Below, piece after piece: positions 1 through 13,400 of a stretch of 64,000 nt of DNA (within the stretch, counting starts at the first letter, position 1; every line of letters begins with the position of its first letter). The position numbers and the translations under genes were made by a program. Below the pieces are notes generated by a model that saw only the letters and a list, made by a program, of their open reading frames with translations, had not been told where the DNA came from and ran no database searches. Origin of the DNA: Nymphaea colorata (lineage: Eukaryota > Streptophyta > Magnoliopsida > Nymphaeales > Nymphaeaceae); contig NC_045139.1 of assembly GCF_008831285.2 (NCBI RefSeq), positions 28,124,808 through 28,188,807 of the forward strand. The letters are read 5' to 3'.

Positions 1-478
1 CAGAATGATAGTCAAGCTCTTCCCACTTGGCTTTCAAAGCCCCATAGTACTCTGCAACAGACGAGGTCCCTTGTCGAATGCCATAGACTGTCTTCATTAC
101 TTGGTAAGTACGAATTGCGGTCTTCTTTTGGCCATACATTTGCTCGAGGACCACCCACATGTCTCTAGCAGTCTTCTTCCGAAGGATAAGGGGCTGAATA
201 TCGGCGGAAACGGAATTGACAATCCAAGTTTTCACTTGATTATCCTCAAGAAACCAAGTATGCCACACATCACTTGTTCTTGCTGGTTCGGGGTTGCTCC
301 CATCAATATAGGCCATGCGACCACGGCCAGCAATCCCCATGGTCATAGCAGGCGACCACGAGAAATAATTATCCTTGGTGAGGCGAAGAGTGATGACCTG
401 CATGGGAACATTCTCCGTTCTAAAAGCCCCTATTTCAGTGGGATTGGTGTTGACGGTTGACGAGGAAGAGGCTGCCAT
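1..478 (-). CDS. Copia gag (partial, N-terminal)
   Basis: Reading the minus strand from the ATG at 478, the frame stays open to the window edge (159 codons). It shows the copia gag/UBN2-type pattern: LTKDNYFSW near residue 38, a tryptophan-rich block around QVKTWIVNSV, and DMWVVLEQMYG followed by [10 protein letters not shown]. Gag forms the virus-like particle that packages element RNA in the cytoplasm. The zinc knuckle and pol lie beyond the window. The plus-strand open frame at 5-460 is its antisense shadow. Confidence 0.85.
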   Translation of the reverse strand, partial: MAASSSSTVNTNPTEIGAFRTENVPMQVITLRLTKDNYFSWSPAMTMGIAGRGRMAYIDGSNPEPARTSDVWHTWFLEDNQVKTWIVNSVSADIQPLILRKKTARDMWVVLEQMYGQKKTAIRTYQVMKTVYGIRQGTSSVAEYYGALKAKWEELDYHS

Positions 479-950
479 AATCACAGACCAGTAGGCAGCA
501 AGGGCAGCAAGAAGCAATCACACGATACAACACCAAAAAACGGACAGAGAGCAGGAAACAGAACCAGGCAAAGCGGCGCGGCGCTGGGCGGGAACAGACC
601 AGGCAGTCGGCGCGGCGCTGGGCGGAAACAGACCAGGCAGAGCGGCACGGCGCCGGAAAAGGACACGGCGTTGGGCGGAAAAAGACCGCCGCTGGACAGG
701 TCGTCGTTTGGGCAGGCCGACGCTGGGCGGAAGCGGCTGCGCTAACCAGGGCGTCGCTGGGCCGGTTGTCGCTAGGCGGAGACGGCGGAATCCTGATCGG
801 CGTTGATCAGGGCGGCGCTGGGCGGAGACGGCGGCGGGGTGACAGACGACGCTCGGGCACGAGCGTCGGGCACGGGCGAGACGATGAACAGTGTCGGGCG
901 ATTCTCCTCTAACACGGGCAAAAGACAACCAAAAACGCCGGAACTTCACG
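479..950 (-). repeat. GC-rich, tandemly repeated 5' leader of TE-1
   Basis: About 470 bp between PBS and gag, strikingly GC- and CpG-rich compared with the AT-rich surroundings. It contains imperfect repeats built on CGGCGCTGGGCGG and ACAGACCAGGCA (clearest at 560-660). It is presumably untranslated leader. Open frames here are low-complexity Ala/Arg/Pro and are not proposed as genes. Confidence 0.7.
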
Positions 951-962
951 GCTCTGATACCA
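951..962 (-). other. Primer-binding site of TE-1
   Basis: The minus strand reads TGGTATCAGAGC directly after the LTR terminus, the copia PBS complementary to the 3' end of initiator methionine tRNA. Confidence 0.85.
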
Positions 963-1212
963 TGTAGAAATACGAACAAGACGAAGAAGAAGAGAAACAA
1001 TGATCACGATGTAACGTGGAAAAAACCTCAACACGAGGGAGAAAAAACCACGAATGAGGAGGAGTTGGTGCCCACTAGCAGCCAGACTCTCTCTCTCTAA
1101 AGATTATCATTAACTCATAAGGATTAGGGTTACATGACTTAAGTAGAGCCCAAAACGGGCTACAAGGCGGGTCGGGTATGGATCCGGACCCGAAACCCAC
1201 AATCTATCAACA
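963..1212 (-). repeat. 5' LTR of TE-1 (250 bp)
   Basis: Bounded by TG..CA (minus strand TGTTGATAG to TTTCTACA). It aligns along its length with LTRs at 26573-26827 and 36544-36794, sharing the AACCCTAATCCTTA block and a CT/GA-rich tract. Confidence 0.85.
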
Positions 1213-1313
1213 CTTACTAACATATCCATAACCATAGAATGAAAGCTTGGGCGACCATAACACGATTAAATATGAGAAACTTCAAATGAATCATGGCACC
1301 AAATAAAAAGTAC

Positions 1314-1442
1314 CTGCCTAGTGGGTTCGGGAACACGGTATATGCAGCAATTTTTAACAATTCTCACTGCTGTTTCAAGTGAAATGCGATGCCCAATGGA
1401 TACATAAATTGGCTTCAAAGAAGATGATGTTGCACGAATAGC
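1314..1442 (-). CDS. ENDOV: ENDOV exon 7
   Basis: 129 bp, acceptor ttacag, donor CAG|gtactt, phase 0 at both ends. Encodes residues 208-250 with [15 protein letters not shown] and the end motif YRVPEPTRQ. In the family the next residues are A-D-I-R; no such exon is found between 1313 and 1. Confidence 0.94.
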
Positions 1443-4400
1443 CTGTAAGTGAAGTTTCACGGATAATTAAGCTGCCAAGGCACATCTTACAGAAAAGGTA
1501 AGCAGTACTAATGACACAAATCTATGCAAAGATGCATGACAACATACTGAAACAGTAAGGTACTGGAAAATACCCTTAAATACTACAAAAACTATCACTT
1601 AATTCATGAAGCAAAATCTAAACAGAAACTATGAAACAGTAGACAGCAATATTATGCTGAACAGCATATTCATCCAAAAGATGAATGTCAGGCAAGTGGA
1701 AGTGCTGAGAGAAGACAAAATCACTACCAGTTATTAGCTAGTTAACCAATTTCATAACAAGCTTAGCAATGTCTATGAAAATATCAACAAAACTCCAATG
1801 TTCCCCAGTAAGTAAACCAAAACTAAAATGGATAAAGGGGAAAAGATCTAGGCACCATAAATATGCAAAGTGTTTACCAAGTGCAAAAGGTCAAAAGTGA
1901 TGTATCCCAAAAATGATTAGTGTCACCATATCTCAAATGAAAGGGTAACATATGCAGCAACTACCAGATAGGTTATACAAACATGTCAGATTGAACCAAC
2001 GTTGACCACAGAACATGCCTGATAATCATAGTTAATTTTTTTCTTTTTGATGTATAGGACAGTGTTTTGAATAATGCAGTTAACATATCATACATTTGCC
2101 AAAATACCCAAGCAGTTGCTCTGACAACAACAAAATCAATAAATTTCTTCTACAAATGCCTCCTACACATTTCTTCTTTGAGACCTGATATATGATGAGA
2201 CAGATGGAATTTGTCCACAGCTCCACATACAGTTGACGTCCTCAACAACTCCATTACCATTGGCTACTTTGGCAACAGTTTGATTCAGTAAACAAGCAAG
2301 TTAAGAGGACACACCAATTTTCTGGACTGATATTAGCTGAGTTTCACATGGATGGCACCTAAGAAAATACAATTCAGAAGAGATAGCCAACATGATGGTT
2401 ATTGTCATCATTGACCACTTTAGTCCCTATGCATGATAAGTATCTAACATAATTGCAATTTTGATACATAGATAAATGTTGCTCTTAATTCTGCATAATA
2501 AGCGTATCAATACCCCACAAAAAAGTGTTAATTACTATCATATTTTCTGAACTAAACATAACATACTTGAGTTCAGATAGGAATATGACAGAAATAAAAG
2601 TTGCCTCAGCATCAGAACCTTACGGCACCCCATATTTTCCCGGAGTTCCCAGTCAACATTATCACTTCATCACTGGACCGGTTTTGTGATCTCAAAACTT
2701 GTCTTACTCCAGATTCTGTTAGACCATCTACATGATGTAACTGATGTAATGTAACAAGAAGTTAGTACATAATGATGGTATAGTAGTAAAAACATTACAT
2801 AAGGATGAGGCAGGGGCTATATAACACAACAAATTACCCACAAGATCACTAAAATAAGCCAACACATTTTATTTCTGTGGGTTTTTGTGTACTTAAGAAT
2901 GGTAATATTACCTTACTGGTACTACCATCCATTATGATTTGGCAATAGCAGTTATATGAACAAATTGCAAAATCATAGAGTACACTCAAACAGATCTTAC
3001 AAGGACCATGTGAAGAACAAGATGCACAAAGACCTTCCAACACTGCACTATCACTTACATATCCATGTTTCTGACCAATATTTAGACACTCACTTTCCAA
3101 CATATAAGATCAAGGTTGGACAAAATTAACAGACACTAGTCCAGTAGCTGTTTCCTGGGCCTATGCATGATAAGTCGTAGAAAATAAGTTGATCGAATAG
3201 ACAAGCTAATCAAACAAAATCCACCTGAAAATGCAAAAATGAACAAGTTAGACTTCACATCTTTTTCCAACTCAAATAGTTGTATCATTTAGCCTATGAA
3301 TGCCATTCTTACAACAAAAGTTTGTTAAATTGTACGTAAATGATTATTTTATTTGAATATCTTTTGTATTTTGTACTTGTATTTTTTCTTTTCCTTTTTT
3401 GTATTTTTTATTTTTCTGTTCAGCTGATTATTATAGCTACTGGACTCTTCAACAGCTAGACTTTTAGCCGATGGCTGTTGGAGACTCCAACGGCTCCCTC
3501 TTTCATTGCATATATTGTAATCTGTTGCTCAGTTTTGCTGTAGCTCTTTGAAAGCAAGATTGTTAATGAAATATTGTATGTTCAAATGTGTGAGAGATTC
3601 AACTGTTTGAAAGGTATTCTGTCTGCTTACATGGTACCAGAGCTTGGCTCTGTGTGGGTTGTTTCAGCTTGACTAAGTTGAAGTTTTCTTTGCTGAAGAA
3701 GATCTGGGTCAATGTGCTGCTGATTATTTGTCTGGCCTTCAGTAGACTGGTTGCTGATTGTCCTAAAGATCTACGTTAATACCAGTGTTGTTAGTGGAAA
3801 ACCTGCTGTGTATGTTACAGTCATTTGTATTGCTGCAGAAGTTGGAGAGCTTGCTGTGCAGAGTGCAGTCTTTCACAGTAAGTGGTTTTGAATCTTTCCA
3901 CTATTGATTAGATTAAGGTGTCTTGACCTGTGGAGATTATTGGTCAATCTGGCAAGATTTACTTCTTCCAAAATCTGAGACTATTTACCTATTTGGAAGA
4001 AAAAGAGTACCTCTCTCTCCAACCATTGCACAAGTGTACTTATGCAGTTATATAGCATGGTCTTCACGACTTCAACTAGGAAGCACCATATATGTAACAC
4101 TCGTTTTTGTAGGTGGACCGGATCGGGTCCAGACCCAGACCCGAATCCACCAGTGTGGGAGCCCGACGTCGCCCTCCTCTCCCTCGTCTTTCCCTCGTCT
4201 CCCTCGTTTCCCCTCTTCGTCTCTCCCTGTGCTACGACCACAGCGCCGAGAAGAAGAAGACGGAGGTGGTGCAGAGTGGCGACGAGGACGGCGGCGGTGG
4301 CACTGGTAAGCCTCTGATCTCTCTCCGCCTCTTCCTCCTTCCTTGTCCTTCTTCTCCTCCTCCCTCCTACCCAGACTCTCCCATCACCGTCAGCACCCTC

Positions 4401-7400
4401 TCTCTGGCCGTCTCCCTCTTTTCTCTTGTGCTCCTCACTCACAACTCTCTCCCATCCTTTTTCTCTCTCTCTCCCGTGCTATTCCCCTTCCTCCGCCACT
4501 CCCACACTCTCCCTTTTTCCCCGCCAGTTTTCCTGCAGTTTTTGACTGTTTTGGGGATGTTGGTTTGGATTGCAGTTGGGGACGCATCTTTCCCCTCATA
4601 GCAATGAAGTGAATGCGTAGGCGGTGGCAGCATTGAAGGATTTCAGCCGCTTGAGGATCTCTTGAACTCGTGAGGTGGCTGCCGGGAGGACTGCAATAGT
4701 TCGGACTCTTTAATTGGGGTGAGCAAGGCCTAATCGAGCCTATAGTGTTGTATATTTTCTGTTGGAGCACGTATAAATATTGTTTGAGCATGATAGAATT
4801 AAGTATTGGTGATTTTAGGATATATGTTAGCGACTTTGCTTTTGGGGATAGTCTAGGATGGTTTTAAAGGGACGGTGATCCACGTCTACAATGATCTTAT
4901 AAGCATGATGGGCTGTTTTTCGAAGCTATTAGGGAGCATGTTAGAGACTTGACATTGTAGGGAAGGTGTAGGACCGTCTTTGTGAACGCGTGGAGCACGC
5001 CATTGTCGATGTGCGTAGTACGTGTTGGTTGGAAGAGAGTGTGTATGTTGGGAAGACACCTTAACTAAGGAAGCAAGGGAGAAGTGGATTAGTGATCGAT
5101 TCAAAACGAAAGCGCGAAGCTTAAGCCTTTTGGTGGTAACCTCTAGGGCTGAGAAGAGGCCTATTGGAGGGCTTTGTAGGTCGACACTAGCCATCGACAC
5201 CCTCTTGAGGTGATGACATGTGCCTCAATGATTTTATTTTATATTTGTTTGGATCGTGAAACTAACTAGTAGAAATCTTATCTTTTGTTTATGTTTGCAG
5301 GTACACCGGGCACGTCCCGTAGACCTTGAGCGACCAGATTAGAAGCTCGAGGTATTTTGAAGAGTTTTGTGGGTGTGCGACAGGTATGGCGGCATTCCAG
5401 GCAAATCCCTGCCTGGGGCCAACGTGTGAATGTGTGTTCCTAGGATTGTGGGATCCTAAGATTGTGATGTGATTGAATGATTGTTTGTGAGTGAATGTAT
5501 GTATGTATGCAAATGATTTGATACATGATAAGCTTTGTTTTGAAAAACTATTAGAAGCTCGTTTGGAAAACTGTTACACATTTGCATGTGCATGCTAGAA
5601 TTGATAACTATTTAGGACAGATGAGGTAGGCGTATCGAGTCGAGTGTCTCCTCGACCCCAATTGCGCATTAGAAAGCATCCTAGAATGATAACTACCTAA
5701 GACAGCTACGAGCCAATCACCGATCGAGACTACTCTCTGGGATTTGGCTAAGTTTTGAAAGATGTGTTTGATAAGATGTGAGTTCTTATGAATGTGAATG
5801 TTGTGATTTGTTTCATATTCATTGCCGCGGGCAATGATGCAAATGAATAAATTGGGGGGTAGTTATACTCGTACAGTATGACAGCTAGTTAAGAATGTAA
5901 TGATATGTGTGGCCCTCGTGTGGAGGCAATTGGAGGTGTGGGTGCACTCGTGAAGTGCACCAACCTCATGAGCTAGGCAGTCATTTTGTGAATGTGCAAT
6001 TATAATGATAATAATGAAAGAGTAAGAGATGAGAGGCCAGTGGGATGTGGCTATGTATTTGGGAGTTGTCCCACCTTCGCCACTGGTCTCGCCTGTTCGG
6101 AGCGCAGGTGGTGCAAGGCTCCAGGGTACTGTTGTGTGATGTGCTTGGAGCATTAGGCTCCCGCCTTCCCAACTTGGGTGTCCTAGGGAAGACTGAGTAT
6201 CTCTTCTTGGAATTCACACACTCATGGATGAGTGCTCTACCGCTGCAGCGGGTGAATGGATCCATACTGTTCTGAGCCACCACGGGGGTTGTCTCTCGGC
6301 TGTAGGCTGCCCACGGTGTGCACGTGCCCGTGTTTGCACCCACAGGAACTGTCAATTCATTGAAGTTTGTAGAAACACGAACCACGGAGAGAGCAGAGAA
6401 AGAACACACAATATACGTGGAAAACCTGAACACACAATATACGTGGAAAACCTCAGAAAGAGGTGAAAAACCACGGGGAAGCTCTGACCTAGGGGCAAAC
6501 CGCAACCCTAGGAGAGAGAAGATAATATTCACTTAACTCAACGATTACATGTAAGTGAAGAATATATAGGAGGGAGAGAAAGAGTGCCGCCTAGGGTACC
6601 GAGCCCGCCTCGGTATCCGTGCCCCATAGGACCGGGTCCAGATATGGAACCGGTTCCCAATACAATATATTCTAACACTCCCCCTCAAGCTTGGCATACA
6701 TGTCAAACATGCCAAGCTTGCTAACATTTTTCTCAAATTGAGATGTACATAAAGACTTAGTTAAGACATCCGCAACTTGATCTTCAGACTTCATATAGGG
6801 CAGAATCAACTCCTTTGAATCTATGCGTTCCCGTATGAAGTGACGATCGATCTCCACATGTTTGGTCCTGTCGTGCATGACCGGATTGTTTGCCAAGTTA
6901 ATCGCAGACTTGTTGTCACAGTACATCCTCATCTTCTCTTCCATTTTAACCCCATTTTAACCCCAATATCTGCTAAAAGAATTTTGAGCCATAACATCTC
7001 TGTAACCCCCATAGCAACTTCTTGACGTTTACTTCTCCATACCACAAGGTTACCTCCAAGAAATATGCAGTATCCTGTGGTAGACCTCCTAGTATCTGTG
7101 CATCCTGCCCAGTCGGCGTCAGAGTATCCTTCAATGCTTAGTTGATCTTGTCGAGTGTAGAGTAGTCCTTTCCCTGGGTCATTCTTTAAGTATCCCAATA
7201 CTCTTTCAGCACTTTTCCAATGACAATCAGTAGGGGCATGCATAAACTGACTTAACACACCCACAACATACGTAATATCTGGGCGAGTAAGAATGAGATA
7301 AATAAGTTTACCAACCAGACGCTGATACCTCCCTTTTCCTTCCTCATCCAAGATAGTCCCAGATTTGATACTTATCCTTGTGCCCGACTCCATTGGGGTA

Positions 7401-10400
7401 AGAAAGGGCCTGCATCCCAGTTTACCTGTCTCTTTTAGAAGATCCAACGTGTATTTTCTTTGGCTCATAACAAGCCCAGTCTCAGATCGCGCGATCTCAA
7501 TCCCCAAGAAATACCTTAGTTTACCCAGATCTTTGAGATCGAATTCTGCAGCTAACATTTCTTTCATCTTCTTTTTCTCCCCCTCGTCGTCACCTGTGAC
7601 AATCATACCATCAACATATACAAGTAAAAGGCTCACCAGACCATTTCTCTGCTTGATGAAGAGAGTGTGATCACCATTTCCCTGTTTATACCCATTAGTC
7701 TTCATTACAACCCTTAGTCTTTCAAACCAAGCTCTAGGGGATTGCTTGAGACCATACAAAGCTTTCTTGAGATAGCAACACTTCCCGTTCCGAGCATACC
7801 CAGGCGGCATGCTCATATAGACTTCTTCCTCAAGGTGACCATTCAAGAAGGCGTTCTTTACATCAAGTTGGTCCATACTCCAATTTTTTTGCACTGCAAG
7901 AGCTAAGATGACCCTTACGGTCTTCAGTTTCGCCACGGGAGCAAACGTCTCAAGATAGTCAACCCCATATTTCTGGCTAAACCCTTTAGCAACAAGACGA
8001 GCTTTATAGCGTTCTACAGTGCCATCAGGTTTGTACTTCACATTGAACACCCACTTGGAGCCAACTAAGTGAGTTCCCTTGGGGATATCAACAACCTCCC
8101 ACGTATTGTTCTTTTCCAGGGCGTCCATCTGTCATGGCCTGTAGCCATTTAGGATCCTTCCTTGCATCTTCCACTGACCTGGGAATAACAGCCATAGATA
8201 AAGAGGTAACAAAGCACTTGTAGTCTTTACTGAGTTTTGCATATGAAACAAATCTCTGAATAGGATGAGAAGTACATGACCTGGTGCCCTTGCGCAGAGC
8301 TATGGGAAGTTCTTCATTCATTGGACTTGGATCATCCGGGGAGGTCACAAGATTGGGAAGATTGGGATTGGTAACATCAACATCTTTCTTCTTCCTGCTG
8401 TAAACCTGACCAAATAGGTGATCTCGGGACTCTTCTTCCACAGGGCCGCCCTCCATCTGACTGTCTCTGTCTTCACTGACAACGTCTTCCACACTTGGAG
8501 AACTTACCGTATAATCCAAGAAGTCCATGAAATGAATCAACTGATGCGAAGAATACTCTTCCCTTCTGTCACCTAGACACTCCCCCTGAAGAGGATTCGC
8601 AGGAAAGTATGCCTCATGTTCATGAAAGGTCACATCCCTGGAGACATATACTCTGGAAGTGCTAGGGTCAACACACCTGTATCCCTTCTGGGTGGAGGAA
8701 TATCCCAAGAAGACTACTTTGATGGACCGAGGATCAAGTTTCTTGAGAGTGGGACTATGATCATGGACAAAACAAACACACCCAAACACTCGAGGGGTTA
8801 AAGGCCAGGGATTCTGAGTGGGCCACAACACAGAATAAGGGGAATGACCATCCAACACACGAGTAGGCATACGGTTGATAAGGTGAGCACTAGTGAGAAG
8901 TGCGTCCCCCCAGTACCTCTTAGGGACATGACGTTGAAACATAATTGCCCGGGTAACATTTAACAAATGACGGTTTTTTCTTTCAGCCACGCCATTCTGA
9001 GGAGGGGTGTAGCTACAGGATGTTTCATGAATAATACCCTTGCTTCGCAAGAAGTCATCAAGGGATTGGGAGACATACTCTCGGGCATTGTCAGTACGGA
9101 AGGCCTGAACAGTGGTTTGGAATTGAGTTTCGACAAATGCCACAAAGTTTTTGACAATGTCGGGAACTTCACTACGTTCTTTCAACAGATACACGAACGT
9201 ACAACGGGAGTAGTCATCAATAAGAGTCATAAAATAGTGAAAGCCACGACAAGTGGGTACTCCCGAAGGACCCCAAACATCAGAGTGAACCAAAGCAAAA
9301 GGACGGTTGGCTTTATTGAACGAAATAGGGTACGAGGCCCTAACATGCTTAGACAACTGACACACTTCACAGGCGAAGGTGTCCAAAGAAACAGAATGAA
9401 ACATCCTAGGAAACAACTTTCTAAGCAACTGGAATGGAAGATGACCAAGTCTCTCATGCCAACGCATAATGACGGATCTGGGCTCCACGCCAGGCAACTG
9501 TCCACTGGTGGCTGAAATCAAAGCACAAGCAACTCGAACGGGCAGTCTGTAGAGCCCATCAATAGCCGAACCAATCCCAATCTTCTGCCCCGTCCCCAAG
9601 TCCTGCAGGAAACAACGATCAGCAGAGAAAATTAGATTACAGTTTAGCTCTTTAGTAATACTGCTGACAGATAACAAATTTACGGGAATATTGGGAACAT
9701 GCAGGGCATTATGAAGACAATATTTGTTCAGTAGTGATAAACTCCCTTTTCCAGCCACAGAGATAGAAGAACCATCAGCCATAGACACACGCTGCTGCCC
9801 AGAGGTCAACTTGTACTCTTGAAACATCGTAGGGTCCCCTGTCATATGATGAGTAGCCCCACTGTCAACAATCCAATCACCGAGAGGAGAATTACCTTGA
9901 TCACTAGTAGCAACCAGAGCCTGGGCTAACTTAGCCTCCTCAGAAGTAGAAGCATCATCCTGGGTAGACAACCGACTAATGTAGGCTTGCAACTCTCTGA
10001 GTTGATCTGAGGAGAGCTTGGATTTGGCAACATTGGACGACCTCGGGCTAGGCTCTGGCACAGAAGAAGCACGGCGATGAGGAGGAGGACGACCTCGGAC
10101 GAGACGCTTCTCAGGATGAAGATCCCAACAAAAATCAATAGAATGACCCACTTTGTTGCAATGGCTGCATCGTCGAGTAGGACGCTGCCCCGTCCCTGAA
10201 GTATGGCTCACAAAGGCTGCTGGAGAACTCCCCTGATGGGAGTCAATATGCATAATCTGGCGCCGTTGCTCCTCAGACTCAATACGGGCATACACCTCTT
10301 CGATTCCAGGAATCTCATCACAGTTAAGAATCTGGCTTCGAATGGTTTCAAACTCATCACGCAGGCCTCCAAGGAAGATAAAGGTGCGGTCCATCCATTC

Positions 10401-13400
10401 CTTTTCCCAATACAGGGCATGATCTACACCACATTTCCAGTCATCATTCACATGATAGTCAAGCTCCTCCCATTTGGTCTTCAGGGCAGCATAGAAGGAG
10501 GCAACAGATAAATCACCCTGTTTAAGAGCATATATGCTACGTTTGATTTGATAGGCACGTAAAACACGCTTCTTTCGACCATACATACGTGCAAGAACAG
10601 TCCACATATCATACGCCGTCGATTTACGCAAGATCAAAGGCTGAATATCTGCGGAAACCGAACTAATAATCCATACTTTAACCTGACTATCCTCCAACGC
10701 CCAGGTCGGCCATTGCGAATCAGTTTTAGAAGGAGCAGGCTTCTCCCCAGTGATATAGTGCAGGCGACCACGACTAGTAATCCCGATTTCTAGGGCAGCA
10801 GACCACGAGAGATAGTTATCCTTGTTCAGCCGAATGGAGGTGACATGAATAGGCAAGTTCTCACCCTTGGTATTGCTGCCCGTGTCGAGGGCATCATCAA
10901 GCTTGGGCATCGCTGCGTCAGCCATCGCAATCCCCGAAGAAGGTCACAACCGGCGGCAGAGAGGACACAACCCACGGCGGCGGCGCAGATAACCCAGGCG
11001 ACTGCAGTAGGGCGGGGCAGCGCTGGGAACAGCGACGGCGGCAGGGCAGCGCTGGGAGCAGCGGAGATAACCCAGGCGACGGCGGCGCTGGGAGCAATGA
11101 CGGCGGCAGGGCAGGGCAGCGCTGGGAACGACGGCGGCGGCGTTCCTGGGCAGCGGAAAAACGACTGCGGCGCTGGGAACAATGGACGGCAACGGCGTTC
11201 CTGGACGGCATCAGCACTGAAAACAGCAACAGCAGCGGCGCTGGAAACGGCAACGGAGGCGGCACGTGAACGGCGGAAAAAACACTACTTGCACACCAAC
11301 GATCTCACACGCGGTGGCTCTGATACCATGTAGAAACACGAACCATAAGGAGAGAGCAGAGAAAGAACACACAATATACGTGGAAAACCTCAGAAAGAGG
11401 TGAAAAACCACGGGGAAGCTCTGACCTAGGGGCAAACCGCAACCCTAGGAGAGAGAAGATAATATTCACTTAACTCAACGATTACATGTAAGTGAAGAAT
11501 ATATAGGAGGGAGAGAAAGAGTGCCGCCTAGGGTACCGAGCCCGCCTCGGTATCCGTGCCCCATAGAACCGGGTCTAGATATGGACCCGGTTCCCAATAC
11601 AATATATTCTAACAAAGTTAATGAAAATGAAAAGTATATGAATGAAATGTATGTGAATGAAATGGATGAGAATGCTATGTTTATGTATGTCTTGCATGTG
11701 AATTGAGATTGTGATATCGTGACCATTGAATGGCCTTTACATGTCGTGGTATATGTGTAATGCTCGTTCTTTTAATTCAGGTCTGGATTGGAGCGAGTCC
11801 GAACCCGGACCCGAAGTCCAGGCGTGAAGGGGAGCCCGACGCTGGCTCTCTCTTCCTCTCCGTCTCTTCTCCCTTACCTTCCGCAGAACCTCCCTCCCCT
11901 TCGTTCTCTCATCTCTCACCGTTTCTTGCGACAGAGAAGCAGGCAGCGACGACAGAGGTGGAGGGCGACGCTCGGGTAAGACCTCTCGAATCCTCTTTGC
12001 TTTCATCTTTCTTCTTTCCTCTTCTTTCTCCTTCTCCCTCCTTCGCTACATTCTCGACCCTCTGCCCACACCCTTTCCCTCTCGCACGGCCTCCCCCTTG
12101 CTCAGCCTTCACTCTCTCGTGCTATCTCCCTCTTCCGCTTCTCTCACGCCTTCTCACCCTCCCCGTCTGTCTCTCCTCTCTATTTGAACCCTCTCTGCCC
12201 ACGTTCTCTCTCTCCTGCCACGTTTCCCCTCTCCTGCTCATGCGGTCTCTCTCTCCCTCACCCGAACATTGGGTTTCTCCTCTCTCACCGTCTCCTTCAC
12301 GTGTGCAGCCCCACTCCCATCCTCTCGTGCCCTCTTTCTCTCATTTGACTTTAGCCTCCTCCCTCGCAGCTACGGGAGGTCCTACTCAAACGACAAACCC
12401 TTCTTTTGACCTCTTTTTCACTAAATCTCACCCTATTTACGATTGTTTGATCGGATTTCAGCTTGGGGGACTGGTCTTCCCTCTCATAACAGCGACTTGA
12501 AGGCCTTGGTGGTGGCGGCATTGAAGGATTTTAGCCGCTTGGAGACCACTCGGACTCGTGAGGTGGCTGCCGGAAGCATCGCAGCAGTTTGGGCTCTTGA
12601 ATTGGGGTGAGCAAGACCTAATCGAGCTTAGATTGTTGAGTAATATTTATTAGAGCATGTATAATTATTGTTTAAGCATGCTAGACTCATGATTTGATGT
12701 TTTGGGTAGCTTTTTAGCGATGTTGCTATTTTGGAGGAAGTTTATGACTATTTGTGAGAAGAACAAGAATCCATGTATATATCTATCTCTTTAGCATGAG
12801 TTGTTGATTTTTGAAGCTATTGGAAAACATGGTAGAGGTTGGACGTGGTTGAGAAGATATAGGACTGTTACTACAACTTGCGGTTCATAATATTGCGATG
12901 GGCGTATTTCTTTGTTAGTTGGAGAAGAGCATGCAAGTTGGGTGTATTTTTGGGTAGGCACCTCAACTAAAGAAAGTTATTGAGAAGTGTGTTAGTGATG
13001 GATTGATCGAAGCTTTGAGTTTAGATGGTTGGTCACAACCTCAAAGGATTGGAAAGAGGCCTATTGGAGGGTTTTGTGAGTCGATACTACTCATCGACAC
13101 CCTTTTGAGGCAATGACATGGCCTCAATGATTATATTTTACACTTGTATGAATTATAAAGCGAAGCGAGTGTAGAACTTACCTTTTCATGGTGTTTGCAG
13201 GTACAGTGGGCACGTCCAGTAGACCTTGAGTGACTAGGTTGTAGCTTGAGGCATTTTGGATATCTTGGCAACGTGCGACAGATATGGTGGCATTCCAGGC
13301 AAATCCCAGCCTGGGACCAACTAGACTATGTGTTTTGAGGAACGTTGGATCCTATGACCATGATGTGATTGAATGATTGTATACATGAGAATTGAATGTT

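Larger units (their letters stand above)
1..1212 (-). mobile_element. TE-1: 5' end of a Ty1/copia element (runs off left edge)
   Basis: Minus-strand copia element seen from its 5' LTR (963-1212) through primer-binding site, GC-rich leader and the N-terminal part of gag to position 1. It lies in the last ENDOV intron, downstream of exon 7, so the missing terminal ENDOV exon must be beyond the window. The LTR is the same family as those of TE-6 and TE-9. The target-site duplication cannot be tested because the other end is outside. Confidence 0.9.
6363..11619 (-). mobile_element. TE-3: full-length minus-strand copia element with TSD
   Basis: LTRs 6368-6677 (3') and 11329-11614 (5') flank PBS, GC-rich leader, gag-PR-IN, RT-RNase H and polypurine tract in the copia order. 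The duplication AAGTT is perfect (6363-6367, 11615-11619). The unoccupied site survives in the paralogous repeat R2 at 14207-14211, confirming the insertion. The coding region is damaged in at least four places, so the copy is non-autonomous now. Confidence 0.95.

Noticed and set aside
5-460. 151-codon plus-strand open frame
   Set aside because: Antisense of the copia gag of TE-1, which is open on the minus strand with gag motifs.
4113-4612. Overlapping Ser/Pro-rich frames in R1, and the similar 11730-12500 frame in R2
   Set aside because: Arise from a CT-rich non-coding tract; not conserved as protein between R1 and R2.
8967-9515. 182-codon plus-strand open frame
   Set aside because: Antisense of TE-3 integrase.
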